A DNA stretch of 64,000 nt from Cryptomeria japonica. Its lineage: Eukaryota; Streptophyta; Pinopsida; Cupressales; Cupressaceae. Shown here one piece after another: positions 22,731 through 33,985 of this stretch (its first letter is position 1; the number at the start of each line of letters is the position of its first letter). A program made the position numbers and the translations under genes. Under the pieces are notes generated by a model. The model did no database searches and was not told the origin of the DNA. It saw only the letters and a list, made by a program, of their open reading frames with translations. The DNA lies in the NCBI RefSeq assembly GCF_030272615.1, contig NC_081415.1:365931667-365995666 (forward strand). The letters run 5' to 3'.

Positions 22731-23889
22731 TATTGGCATTTTTGATGTTTATGATGTGATTGTCATTGATGGACACACACTTGCATTGAGATCACTTTTG
22801 TATGTATTTGTTAAACCTCAACCGGTACATGTTCCAACCGGTATGAAGCATTATAGTCCTTAGACTATTGGTGTTTTGCAGAAAGTGTTTATCGATTTGA
22901 AGCGGTATGTTAACCCCAAGCAGTTCGAGGATCTCAAGCGCTATGAAGGATCAAAGCGGCAGAACACATATTTCCCAGTCTTCATTTTGTCAAACCAGCA
23001 ACCGACATTTTGCTTGAACCGATATTTTGTATAAACCGGTAACACTCTGTGATGAGTTACCAACCGACATTTTGTGATGAGTTACCATCCACCGATTGTT
23101 TGACGGTGCCGACACTTTAACGATGCTTTTTGTGTTGTGTTACCAAATATGTCTAGATGCATTAAACCTAGGAAATTGTATTGTAATCTTATTGGATCGA
23201 CATGAAATCAGATTCCTTTATAAGGACATCATGTCTAGGGTTTTAGGTTGTTGTTGTTGGTGAAGTTGATATTGTTGCTAGGGTTTAAGGTGGTTGAGGA
23301 GTCAGAGAGAGTATGAATGTGTAGAAGACTGAAGTAATGCTAGAATGCATTAGGAACAAGCTATCAAGGATCTAATCAAGCAATCTGTGCTATTTGCTAG
23401 ATCATTCACTTGTTGATTACTCACATCATCGACAAGTCTGTAGCCCTTAACTGGGTAGGCCCTAAAGCCTTTTGCAAATCCTCTAACAAGGTGGTTCACA
23501 TCTGTGGATCTAAAATCCTCTAGCAAGGTAGTCTTTAATCGGACTTATCTCCTAACAGAGATTGAGATTCCTAACAGGATCTATTCTGGTAAAGAACATT
23601 ATAAGACCTTAACCAGTCTGACCTTAACCGGTCTGGTTCCTATTCTACAGATAGTTACTTGTGAGTTCCATCTCATCGTGGTTTTTCCCATTTGGGTTTC
23701 CACGTCAAAATCCCTTGTGTTATGGTGCTTGTGCTTTTATGGGTGAATGCATTATTTGCTATTTGGTTTGCATGTGTGCTAACCAGTTTGTCTGCTAAAC
23801 TATTTTACCGGTTTACTGTTAGCCTTGCAAAGTGTTTAAGTGTAGAGATTTTTGGCATACTAATTCACCCCCCCTCTTAGTATTCATCA
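22731..23889 (+). repeat. 5' LTR of the non-autonomous element (1159 bp)
   Basis: It begins tattggcattttt (the canonical TG start has become TA) and ends tattcatca before the PBS. TATA-like cctttataagg lies near 23216. ACCGGT palindromes recur (about 22823, 22838, 23035, 23627, 23806). Against the 3' LTR it has an extra stretch of about 18 bases near 22930 and a 15-base local duplication near 23620, plus scattered substitutions, so the insertion is not recent. Confidence 0.9.
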
Positions 23890-23891
23890 AT

Positions 23892-23903
23892 TGGTATCAG
23901 AGC
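23892..23903 (+). promoter_or_regulatory. Primer binding site of the non-autonomous element
   Basis: A perfect TGGTATCAGAGC, complementary to the initiator tRNA-Met 3' end, lies three bases after the 5' LTR. Confidence 0.92.
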
Positions 23904-23938
23904 CTACCTTTCTATAAGTTTAACCACTTGGAAAGAGA

Positions 23939-25217
23939 TATGGGGGAATACACATTGAGGGAACTTACTCATTGGCTCACTCAGTTTGAGCAAGCCTATG
24001 ATGATCTTATGGTCACATACAAGGCATCTCAAGAAAAAAGGAGAGAATATGCAGAAAAGCTGATGGAGCTGTCTAAAAATAGTTCCTCTGATGAAGCGAA
24101 CATGGAAGCCCTGATTTAAGAAGTAGAAAAGCTGAATGAATCCAATTCCAACCCGAGAAAAGAATTGGAAGGATTGACTATTCGAATGTGCCAAGAGCTT
24201 GAGAACTAGAGGAAAGCTGAAGATCTGGTCAAAGACAAGGATCATGAAATCTCCAAGCTGAAGCAAGAGATCAGTGCCCTAACTGCTCAACTCCATGCGA
24301 GCAAAGTGGAAAAGGAAGACATGCAAGGAGAACTGAACATTGCCATCTCTGAGAATAAAAACCTGATGGAAACAAATGCTGCTATTTCCAAAGAACTCTC
24401 TAAGTCAAAGGAAATACTTGCTAAGTTCAACAAGAGTATTGTCAAGCTAGAGCAAAAGCTTGTATCTGCCAAACCGGTTAAGAATACCAATGGACTTGGT
24501 TATTTCGGTCATGAGGAAGGTGAGACCTCTGGTACAAATGCTGGAACATCAAAGAAACAACCGACATCAAAGGATAAAGGTAAGCAAAAGTTTAAACCTG
24601 TTTGCTTTAACTGTCTTAAAGAAGGACATACTGCAAATGTGTGTAGGAGTAAGGCTTACAACAATTTTCCTTATTTCCTAAATGATAAGCCTAGATCCTA
24701 TAGATTCAATGGTAACTGTTATGCATGTAACAAGTTTGGGCATAGAGCATCTGAGTGCAGATCTGCTATGAATAACACTGGAAGATATCCTTAGAGGACC
24801 CAAGGAGTTGGTCCTGAACCTTTTGTGAACCGGAATCACAACCGGTTTAATGCCTTCAATCATTAGCCAAGAAGCTGTGGCTATCAAGAGGCAACCGGAT
24901 GGAGAGAAAACTATTGGATTTGTCATGGCCATGGTCACACTGCTGCAACATGCAGAAGGAAGAATGGAAACACGAACAATGGACCCTGGAGAGCACCTGG
25001 ATTGGTCTGCTATCACTACAACAAACCGGGACACATTGCCAGATTCTGCAGAAGTAGAAAGAGTATATCAGATGATATATCGGTCACTCCAGAAGGAAAC
25101 ATTGATGTTGACACTATTCAAGCGGATATGAACAAAGCCTGGAAGAAGAAACCAGTGGTGTTGCAAGAGGAACCAGTTTCTGCACCTAGTGTGGAAATCA
25201 CGGAACTGACAAACTAA
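23939..25217 (+). pseudogene. Gag-like frame: coiled coil plus four zinc knuckles, no capsid domain
   Basis: The frame starts ATG at 23939 (MGEYTLRELTHWL), only 36 bases after the PBS. About 170 residues of heptad-rich helix follow (KLEQKLVSAK near the end). Two intact CCHC knuckles are CFNCLKEGHTANVC (about 24601) and CYACNKFGHRASEC (about 24718). After a stop at 24792, two more are each missing a cysteine: YWICHGHGHTAATC (first Cys is Tyr) and CYHYNKPGHIARFC (second Cys is Tyr). Stops also occur at 24117 and 24209. No UBN2/capsid domain is visible, so it could bind RNA but probably not build a particle alone. A GGGGGAG tract follows at 25232. Confidence 0.75.
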
Positions 25218-25662
25218 GCTTCAGAAAAGCTTAGGGGGAGCAAACGGCGAAATGTTTCCAACCCCCGGTTTACACCGGTAAAAGACCTTAACCGGTATGC
25301 GATACCTGTCAATAGGCGGAAGACCAGAAATGGTAAAAGGCAAATTAGGGTTTATGCCCTAATGGTGGAGCATTAATTGCAGTAGGTGAGGAATATGTTT
25401 AAAAGGATTTTTCAAATCATTTCTCACTATCAGTTTTCGAAGCGAAGGAGGTTTTCAAGTGCAGAGCGACGACAAAGCGATTTGTGCTATGATTCTGAGA
25501 ATTTAAGGAACCTTGAAGGAGGTTCAAATTCAAATTGCAAACGGTCAAGTGAAGAACGCAAAGCGGTGATTTTGCAACCGATAGAATGTGAGGTGGAGAA
25601 GAATCTGAAAGTCCTAAATTCATGATTTTCGAAAGGTTATTTTCGAGTTTTTAGTTTCTATC

Positions 25663-28600
25663 ATGGCTTCTGCATCCCATACTAGCTTTAGTACATCTAT
25701 AGATTCAACAAGCTTTATTCAACGCAAGTCTAGATATAATGCCCTATCACAAGTTCTAGCTAGTGTGATAGTAGAAGAGGGAATCTCAGATTACATAGAT
25801 TGTAAAACCGAAGACTTGGGGTCTCTAGCAATTCACTCACAGCTAGGTTTATTTTGTGGACAAGATAAAAAGATCAAACTGGAGTATAGTATCTTGGAGA
25901 AGAAGAAGCTCCACAATGCTATTTATTTCCTAGAGGATTTCACAGATGATCACATTAGGATCATTCTGAGCAGAGTTCATGGTGACAAGACGTACCTGGA
26001 AGAACGCATGATATAACACCACAAGTAATTCATGTCGTCACCAATTTCTGCAATACAGGGGAAGTGCCAGCCCTAAGGACGGTAAGAAAAACTGAAATAT
26101 CCAAGCTCACCGATTCAGTGAGTGACTCACGAGGTATGATCGTCAATTCTATCAAGGATAATCTAGTGAAATATGCATGTATGGTGATTGGATACTAGAT
26201 GTTCTCAGCCAACAGAATTAACTCTGTATCTGCTGCAGTGGTAAATACCGCTTACTGGATGATCATGGAGGATGTATCATTTGACCTATGCACCGGTATG
26301 CAAAGGCAGCTCCTATTGAATCTGAAATCAATCAAACAAGATAATGCATTGAGGTTCAAGTTTCGACAACTACTGGTTGGGTTATTCTTTTACTTCCAAG
26401 GCTACTTTCTAGGAGTAGGTGATGTCCAGTGGTCTGCTGAACCACCGGTAACCAAGAAAATCAAGGAAAGCATTCAAGTAGTTGGAACCGGTTACCCTGA
26501 AGTTCTGAACAAGTACTTTGATGAGTTCAGATGCAAAATGAGTCAGAGGGTGAGAATATCAGGTGATATTGTCAAGAAATATGAAGATGATATCTGTTTT
26601 ACCATTAAAGTGGATCAATGCATAATGGAGGCTGTTGAGCCCAGACAGGAGGAAGTGGAGCCTATGGGCTATGAGGTAATGATTGATATGCTGGAAGGAT
26701 ATGCCTCTACCCTTATTGCCTCATTGCTTGATCCAAAGGCAAAAAGAACTGGCACCTACTTAGAAAGGATAACACTAGTTGAGGACCCTTAACAAAGAAA
26801 GGAAAAGAACCTTCAGTGAAGAAGACAAAAATAGTGCCTTCAGCATCGACACCGGCTACTACAGCCAGTCCTACAGTGACCAAGTGGTCACCGGCTAAAA
26901 AGAAACCTGAAGCGGCACCTGCTAAAGTGTTTAAGAGAAAGGGGAAGACAAGGAATACCTCTCCAGACTTAGAAGAAACTGTGTCTGAGGAAAAACCAAA
27001 GAAGACATGTTAAGCAAAGAAAAAGACAAAGAATGAATCGACATCATCGACACTGGTAAACATTGACATCTCCTCCTACAAACCTTTGACACATTGTCAA
27101 AGAACTATCAAAAACATTAGGAGAAAAGTGTTGAATGATTTGATTGATTGTTTTGATGACTTTAATGATGATGAAAAGGAAGCGGTTGAAAAAGAAATAA
27201 TTTAGTATTTATGTGTTAATGACCGACTGCCTTCAAAAATTAGATCTGAGACACTGGATTCTTTGTATAAGTCCTTAGAAAATAAATGGCGCATTTCCAT
27301 AGAGCAGGAATAGGAAATGAGAGAAAAAAATTTTGCTGAACATTTTCCTGTTGTATCAAATTCGGAACTGTTCGAAGTAATGAACAAATACAAAGGCCTC
27401 TTCTTCATGAGAGGAAGAAGACTCCTATTACTTGAAGGGAAGGGAAAAGAAGTGCTCAAGAATACACACACCCTTGCTCTAGAAGCTCTGAAGATGCATA
27501 GAGTGGCTGAAGCCAATAGGAAGGTTGAACAAGTACCGACAATAGCAAAACCGAATGAAGTGTTTGATGATGAAGGAAACTCGGTCGTTGAACCTATTGA
27601 CACTATTGATGTCGATGCTTTGGATGGAGAAGATGCTACTCAAGGTACACCATCAGAAGTTATAGGATAGGAGAAGCAGGTAGAAAAGGAAGTAAAGCTA
27701 AAGGAAACATAGGACAAAAAGGAGGAAGCAAAGAAGCAAGCGGAGGAGAAGAAGAAAGATGAAGAGGAGAAGAAGAAGAAAGATGAAACAGAGAAGAAGA
27801 AAAAGGAAGAAGATGAGGAGAAACGAAAACAAGAAGAAAAGAGAAAAGAAGAAGAAAATAAAAGAAAAGAAGAGGAAGAAGAGAAAAAGAAACAAGAAGA
27901 TGCAAGGAAGAAGAAAGAGGAAGAGGATGAGAAAAAGAGAAAGGAAGAGGAGAAGCGAAAGGAAGCAGAAGAGAAGAAGGAAGAGGAAGATAAGGAAGAG
28001 GAGAAGTGAAAGGAAATAGAGAAAAGGAAGAAGGAAGAGGAAGAGAAGGAAGAGGAAAAGAGAAGAGAAGTGGCAAGGAAGAAAATAGAGGAGGACAAGG
28101 CAGGAGAAGCGGCAAAGAGCACACAGATGGAGACACCTAAGGCAACCTGTAGTCAAGCCAAACTGGATGACCTCACCAGTCCCATTGACCTCCAGTCTAC
28201 AAGTGAAATGGAGCTACTACAGAGCATCAAGGTTGCTCAAGAACGCCTTGAGGTGTTAAGGAGGAAGAAGGAGGAAGATGTGATCCAAGCTGCAGTGGAC
28301 ACTCTTACCGGTTTATTACCCGGTACAAACCTCCCTAGTACCGACTCATCATTGGCACAACTAAAGCTCCTATGCATAGTAGTAGATGATCAAGTGCAGA
28401 GCTTAGAAGAGGTAGCTGAGGCAAATGCTAAGAAAGAGAATCAAAAGGCTCTAAATATTTCTCTGGTGAAGAAGTTAAATGAGCTCCAGACTGAACTCCA
28501 AAAAGCACAAAAGAATATAAGGGACGCTCTGGATGAGGGAAATCTTCTACTTAGCAATATTTTCCAACCCCATCTATTCTATGATGATGTGCTTGCATAG

Positions 28601-28992
28601 AAGCAAAAGATTCAATTTGACTTGCAATCCTACATGAGCACATTCAAGCCGCCTTATGACTCCTTTACAGCCTATGGGAAAACCGTTCACCGGTTTCACA
28701 TCCAGACAACAAAAATGGAGCATGAGATTAACACTCGATCTCGAGATTTGCAGGAGCTACAACTGGTTCTACTCCCATGTCTGCAAATTCTTCAGAAGTG
28801 CTATCTAAATCTGGATGCCTTAACAGTGACACAGGAGATGAGCACAATTGACGCCATGGAAGAACAGGTCTCCCAGATGCAGATAGAGAAAGAAGTAGCC
28901 ATCTCCCTACTTGAGTCTTGGTCTTTATCTATGAAACAATTCTTGCAGGACTTTACATCTATTTTTGACAAGTTTTATTCCTTATTGTCATA
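25663..28992 (+). pseudogene. Long accessory reading frame of the non-autonomous element, unknown function
   Basis: About 1100 codons run in essentially one series from ATG 25663 to the stop at 28990, with breaks near 26014, 26196, 26790, 27011, 27203, 27311, 27668, 28006 and 28598. Order: a helical globular part (to about 26790); a proline, threonine and lysine linker (26816-27013); a helical part (27060-27640); a run of about 125 residues almost wholly E, K, R and D (27700-28090); a coiled-coil region with ALNISLVKKLNELQTELQKA; and a hydrophobic-helical C-terminus. I see no RT, integrase, protease, signal peptide or convincing transmembrane segment. Sireviruses carry coiled-coil env-like frames after pol, but pol is absent here. 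The family is not recognised. Confidence 0.7.
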
Positions 28993-29044
28993 ACCTTTTA
29001 TTATTTTAATACCACATGAAAACAGGGGTTGTTCAGCTGTACTT

Positions 29045-29280
29045 TGTCATTGTTGGCAAAGGGGGAGAAGTATTCTACGGAGGAGAAGTATTTGGTATTT
29101 AAAATTTTGATGTATGCTCTGATATCTCTATGTGCAAAATAGTTATACATTGTATTGTTAAAGGGATAGTGTATATGCTTAGGGGGAGCAATTTTGCTAA
29201 TGGCATGATTTTGTTGTAAAACACTTAGATGTCAAAATTTTATTTTCCTAAGTGTTGCCATCAATGCCAAAGGGGGAGAT
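29045..29280 (+). other. Polypurine tract ladder of the non-autonomous element
   Basis: GGGGGAG-type tracts lie at about 29060, 29180 and 29269, the last one (aaagggggagat) touching the 3' LTR. A further copy at 25232 follows the gag frame. The same spacing style occurs in the outer and the truncated copia elements. Confidence 0.8.
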
Positions 29281-30406
29281 TGTTGGCATTTTTGATGTTT
29301 ATGATGTGATTGTCATTGATGGACACACACTTGCATTGAGATCACTTTTGTATGTATTTGTTAAAGCTCAACTGGTACATGTTCCAACCGGTATGAAGCA
29401 TTATAGTCCTTAGACTATTGGTGTTTTGCAGAAAGTGTTTACTGATATGAAGTAGTATGTTAACCCCAAGCGGTACGAAGGATCAAAGCGGCAAAACACA
29501 TATTTCCCAATCTTCATTTTGTCAAACCGACAACCAACATTTTGCTTGAACCAGTATTTTGTATAAACTGGTAACACTCTGTGATGAGTTACCAACCGAA
29601 ATTTTGTGATGAGTTACCATCCACCGATTGTTTGAAGGTGCCAACACTTTAACGGTGCTTTTTGTGTCGTGTTACCAAATATGTCTAGATGCATTGAACC
29701 TAGGAAATTGTATTGTAATCCTATTGGATCGACATGAAATCAGATTCCTTTATAAGGAAATCATGTCTAGGGTTTTAGGTTGTTGCTGTTGGTGAAGTTG
29801 ATATTATTGCTAGGGTTTAAGGTGGTTGAGGAGTCAGAGAGAGTATGAATGTGTAGAAGACTGAAGTAATGCTGGAATGCATTAGGAACGAGCTATCAAG
29901 GATCTAATCAAGCAATCTGTGCTATTTGCTAGATCATTCACTTGTTGATTACTCACATCATCGACAAGTCTTTAGCCCTTAACCGGGTAGGCCCTAAAGC
30001 CCTTTGCAAATCCTCTAACAAGGTGGTTCACATCTATGGATCTAAAATCCTCTAGCAAGGTAGTCTTTAATCAGACTTATCTCCTAACAGAGATTGAGAT
30101 TCCTAATAGGATCTGTTCTGGTAAAGAACATTGTAAGACCTTAACTGGTCTGGTTCCTATTCTACAGATAGTTACTTGTGAGTTCCATCTCACCGGGGTT
30201 TTTCCCATTTGGGTTTCCATGTTAAAATCCCTTGTGTTATGGTGCTTGTTCTTTTGTGGGTGAATGCATTATTTGCTATTTGGTTTGCATGTGTGCTAAC
30301 CAGTTTGTCTGCTAAACTGTTTTACCGGTTTACTGTTAGCCTTGCAAAGTGTTTAAGTGCAGTGATTTTTGGCATACTAATTCACCCCCCCTCTTAGTAT
30401 TCATGA
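29281..30406 (+). repeat. 3' LTR of the non-autonomous element (1126 bp)
   Basis: It starts TGTTGGCATTTTT and ends tattcatga, followed by the AGCAC target duplication. It pairs with 22731-23889 end to end apart from two indels and point changes. TATA-like cctttataagg recurs near 29748. Confidence 0.92.
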
Positions 30407-30834
30407 AGCACAAACAAGATAAATTCAAGAAGTACAAGGGTAAAGGCAAAAGATATTGTCTTATTATTGTTGATGGTGGTATCACTGATGAAGAATCTAA
30501 TGGTGATGCTAATGAAGACATTGTGTTTGTAGCTATTAAAGAAGAGATATCAGACCAGAAGGCATTAGTATCCAGGATGGATAACTTTGATGATTGGATC
30601 ATTGATAGTGGTTGTTCACATCACATGATCGGTGATCAGAGCAAATTTATGTCTCTAAAGGAATTTGATGGCGGAGTTGTAAGATTTGGTAATGACTCAC
30701 CCTGCATGGTTAAAGGCAAGGGAACTATTTCTCTCAATGGAAAGAGTAGTGCAGATGATGTCTACTGGGTTGAAGGCCTAAAACACAATCTTTTGAGTGT
30801 GGCAAAACTCAATGATAGAGCATACCCATTGTAG
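30407..30834 (+). pseudogene. Outer copia: end of gag and aspartic protease
   Basis: The frame resumes right after the inserted element in the phase left at 22730, with lysine-rich sequence (KFKKYKGKGKRY) typical after the zinc knuckle. The protease follows with DWIIDSGCSHHMIGD at about 30592, keeping the DSG catalytic motif, then the LKHNLLSVAKLND block. A TAG ends the open stretch at 30832. The enzyme would process Gag-Pol. Confidence 0.85.
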
Positions 30835-31930
30835 TTTAAAAATGGTATGTGCAAAATATAAGGCAGTAAAGGTGAATTGATTGCAACCAGGAAGAAAATT
30901 AAAGGTAACTTGTTTCACCTTAATCCTAAAGTCAGCAACTATTTAATTGCAAAGATAAATGATAGTTGGCTTTGACATAGGAGATTTTGACATATAAACT
31001 TTGATAACATTGTTAAAGTGAGTAAGTCCAAGATAGTGAGAGGTTTGCCTTAGTTGAACAAACTAGTTAATGCTTTATGCAAAGAATGTCAGTTGGGAAA
31101 GATGACATCCTCAACTTTCAAGAGAAAATATTTTTCAGCAAAACATTTGTTAGATTTGGTTCATACAAATCTTTGTGGACCAATAAGAACAAAAAGTATT
31201 CAAGGTGACAGATATTTTATTATCTTCACTGATGATTGCTCAAGGATGATGTGGGTCACATTCTTGAAGGATAAGACTGAAGCTTTTGGTAAGTTTAAGG
31301 CATTCAGGGCCTTAGCTGAGAAGGAGAGCGGTAAGAAGATAAAGTGTCTGAGGATAATTCAAGGCGGTGAATTTACTTCTGAGGAATTCACTAGGTATTG
31401 TGAAGAAAATGGTATCAAACGACAACTTTCTGCACTGAGGACACCACAACAGAATGGTATTGCAGATAGAAACAATCGGTCATTTGTTGAAGCTGCTAGG
31501 ACGATGTTGATGCAGGGAGGTGTAGCGAAACAAATTTCTGGAGAGAAGCTGTCAGCACAAATGTCTACAATATGAACCAGATTATGATAAAGAGAGGTAA
31601 GGTAAAGACTCCTTATGAATATTGGTCTGGAAGATCACCCGATGTTAGTTATTTCAAAATATTTAGAAGCAAATATTTTATTAAGAGACGTGATTATATT
31701 AGAAAATTTGAGGCTAAAAGTGATGAAGGTATATTTCTTGGCTATTCCACCAAGAGTAAGGCCTACAAGTGTTTTAACAATCGGACACAAAGAATTGTTG
31801 AGAGTGTTGATGTTTGAGTGGATGAAAATCCTAAAGTCTCAGAGGAAACCAGTTTGGAGAAAAATGATGAAGATCCTTGCATTTTGTTTTTGGAACCAGA
31901 AACTGTGAAATCTGAAACCAACAAAGCAAA
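30835..31930 (+). pseudogene. Outer copia: integrase with all three catalytic acids replaced
   Basis: The zinc-binding region (WL-stop-HRRF-stop-HINFDNI, then ALCKECQLGKM) is broken by two TGA codons near 30975 and 30990. The core reads LVHTNLCGP where Asp is expected, LRIIQGGEFTS where TDRGGEF is usual, and NGIADRNNRSFVEAA where AER is usual. The D, D and E are therefore N, I and D. A frameshift lies near 31573. The intact enzyme inserts element cDNA; this copy cannot. Confidence 0.85.
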
Positions 31931-32015
31931 TACTGATGTACCAGTTCAACCGAAATAGATAAATTCAAAAGAAGATGATGATAATGAAGAAGTTGAACCT
32001 AAAGATAATGATCAT

Positions 32016-33653
32016 ATGAGATTGAATCACAATCCTGAACAGATTATTGGGGATAAGGATGCTGGAGTACTTACCAGAAGAAGAATCAGAGAGAATTCTT
32101 GCATGATCTCCACTATTGAACCAAGAACTACTAAGGAAGCATTTGGTGATGATCATTGGATTGAAGCTATGGAGGAGGAATTAGATCAAATTGAGAAGAA
32201 CAACACATGGACCCTAGTACCTTGACCAGTAAATAAAAATGTGATAGGTACTAAGTGGGTATTCAGGATCAAGTTGAATGAAGATGGTCTTGTAGTTCAC
32301 AAAAAAGCTAGGTTGGTTTGCAAAGGTTATGCACAAGAGGAAGGAGAAGAATATGGTGAGATTTTTGCTCTAGTGGCAAGACTGGAAAGTGTCATAACTT
32401 TACTTTCATTTGCAACACACAAGAAATTCAAGGTATACCAGATGGATGTTAAGTCAACATTTTTGAATGGGATACTAGAAGAAGAAGTATACATTGAGCA
32501 ACCAGATGGTTATACTTTGACTGATAAGAAAGACATGGTATGCAGATTGCATAAAGCTTTATATGGATTAAAGAAGGCACCGAGAGAATGGTATGAAAGG
32601 CTTCATACACATCTGATGAAGATAGGATTTCTGAGAACCAGTGATGACAATAACATATATCTCAAATTTGAAGGAGATAAAATACTATCCAGCGAAGTAT
32701 TTGTTGATGATATCATATCTGGAGGTAATGATGACATGAGCAACATTTTTACAGATGAAATGAAAAATGAGTTTGAAATGTCTTTAGTGGGAGAAATAAA
32801 AAATTTCATAGGCTTACAAATACAACAAATGAAGAATGGTATTTTCATCACACAGTCTAAGTATGTGAAAGAGGTCTTGAAGACATTTGGCATGAGTGAC
32901 TGTAAACCAATTGGGACACCAATGGTTATAGGTTATAAGTTGTCTAAGGAAGATGAGTCCAAATCTATTGATGAGAAGGAATATAGGTCAATGATTGGAA
33001 AATTGTACTATGTAGTTCACAATAGACCAGACATAGCTCATGTAGTTGGCATAGTTGCTAGATTCCAGAAGAATCCTAAGGAAACACATCTGTTAGCAAC
33101 CAAAAGAATTTTTAGATATCTGAAAGGTACTGTTGATTATGGGTTATGGTATCCATATGGAGGAAATTTTGACTTGAAGGTATACACAGATGCAGATTGG
33201 GCAGGAAATGTTGATGACTGGAAAAGCACAATTGGTGGAGCATTTTTTCTTGGAGGAAGACTTGTTTCATGGAGTAGTAAGAAGCAGAGTTGTACTTCAC
33301 AATATACTACTCAAGCTGAGTATGTTGCAGCTTACATGAATTGTGCATAGGCTATATGGATGAGGCACATTTTGGAAGGTTTTAAGATGAATATTTCAAA
33401 ACCTATAAAGATTTTATGTTATTATACAAGTGCCAAAAATATTTCCAAGAACCATGTTTTGCACGCACGAACCAAGCATATTGAATTGAATTATCATTTC
33501 TTGAGGGAAAAAGTACAAAGTAAAGATGTGATCTTAGAGAACGTTTCTACCAAGGAGCAACTTGCAAATATTTTTACTAAACCTTTGCCTAAGAGTACTT
33601 TTGAGTATCTTAGAAGTCAGTTAGGGGTTGTCCCTCTTCATGAAGTCAGTTAA
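32016..33653 (+). pseudogene. Outer copia: reverse transcriptase and RNase H
   Basis: After a TGA at 32224 comes a 369-codon open run. It has [61 protein letters not shown] (FVDD for YVDD), EYRSMIGKLYYVVHNRPD and, in RNase H, VYTDADWAGNVDDWKSTIGG and YTTQAEYVAAYMNCA. A TAG at 33348 precedes RNase H end blocks (ARTKHIELNYHFLREKV, STKEQLANIFTKPLPKS). Wording is typical of Ty1/copia pol. It is the best-preserved part of this element and the likely end of its single polyprotein. Confidence 0.92.
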
Positions 33654-33729
33654 GTATGATGTAGATTACATCAGTCCCAGAGCTACTTGCAAAATTTTAC
33701 AGAAGGATTGGTGTAGAAGTGGATTTATT

Positions 33730-33985
33730 CCACAGGGGGAGCATCAAGTTGCAAATTGTTGATGTTGCAAAGTGAAATTTGACATTATATATTTTACTTT
33801 CAATTTGGCATTGTTGTCAAAGGGGGAGAAGAATTATGTGATTATGGGAAGAAGAACCAACGACAAGCTGAAGACATGGAGAGCATGGTGAATACTTGGT
33901 AATGTAAACCAAGATTCCTATTCACAATCATGCAACAATCAATGGTATTGATATTTGTATTGCCTTCAATGCTAAAGGGGGATAT
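33730..33985 (+). other. Polypurine tract ladder of the outer copia
   Basis: GGGGGA-type tracts occur at about 33736 (cacagggggagc), 33820 (caaagggggagaag) and 33974 (taaagggggatat). The last abuts the 3' LTR at 33986. Confidence 0.8.

Larger units (their letters stand above)
22731..30406 (+). mobile_element. Non-autonomous LTR retrotransposon nested in copia gag (7.68 kb)
   Basis: Two LTRs (22731-23889 and 29281-30406), a perfect initiator-Met primer site, repeated polypurine tracts and a 5-bp target duplication AGCAC (22726-22730 and 30407-30411) define a complete element. Between the LTRs there is a shortened gag-like frame with zinc knuckles, then a frame of about 1100 codons with no match I recognise. 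There is no protease, integrase, RT or RNase H. It must therefore depend on another element's enzymes. LTR ends, PBS and PPT match those of the copia element it sits in. Confidence 0.9.

Noticed and set aside
27640-28156. Three overlapping minus-strand open stretches of about 155 codons, rich in Ser, Phe and Leu
   Set aside because: They are the antisense of the E/K-rich coiled-coil run of the plus-strand frame; purine-rich coding DNA leaves the other strand free of stops.
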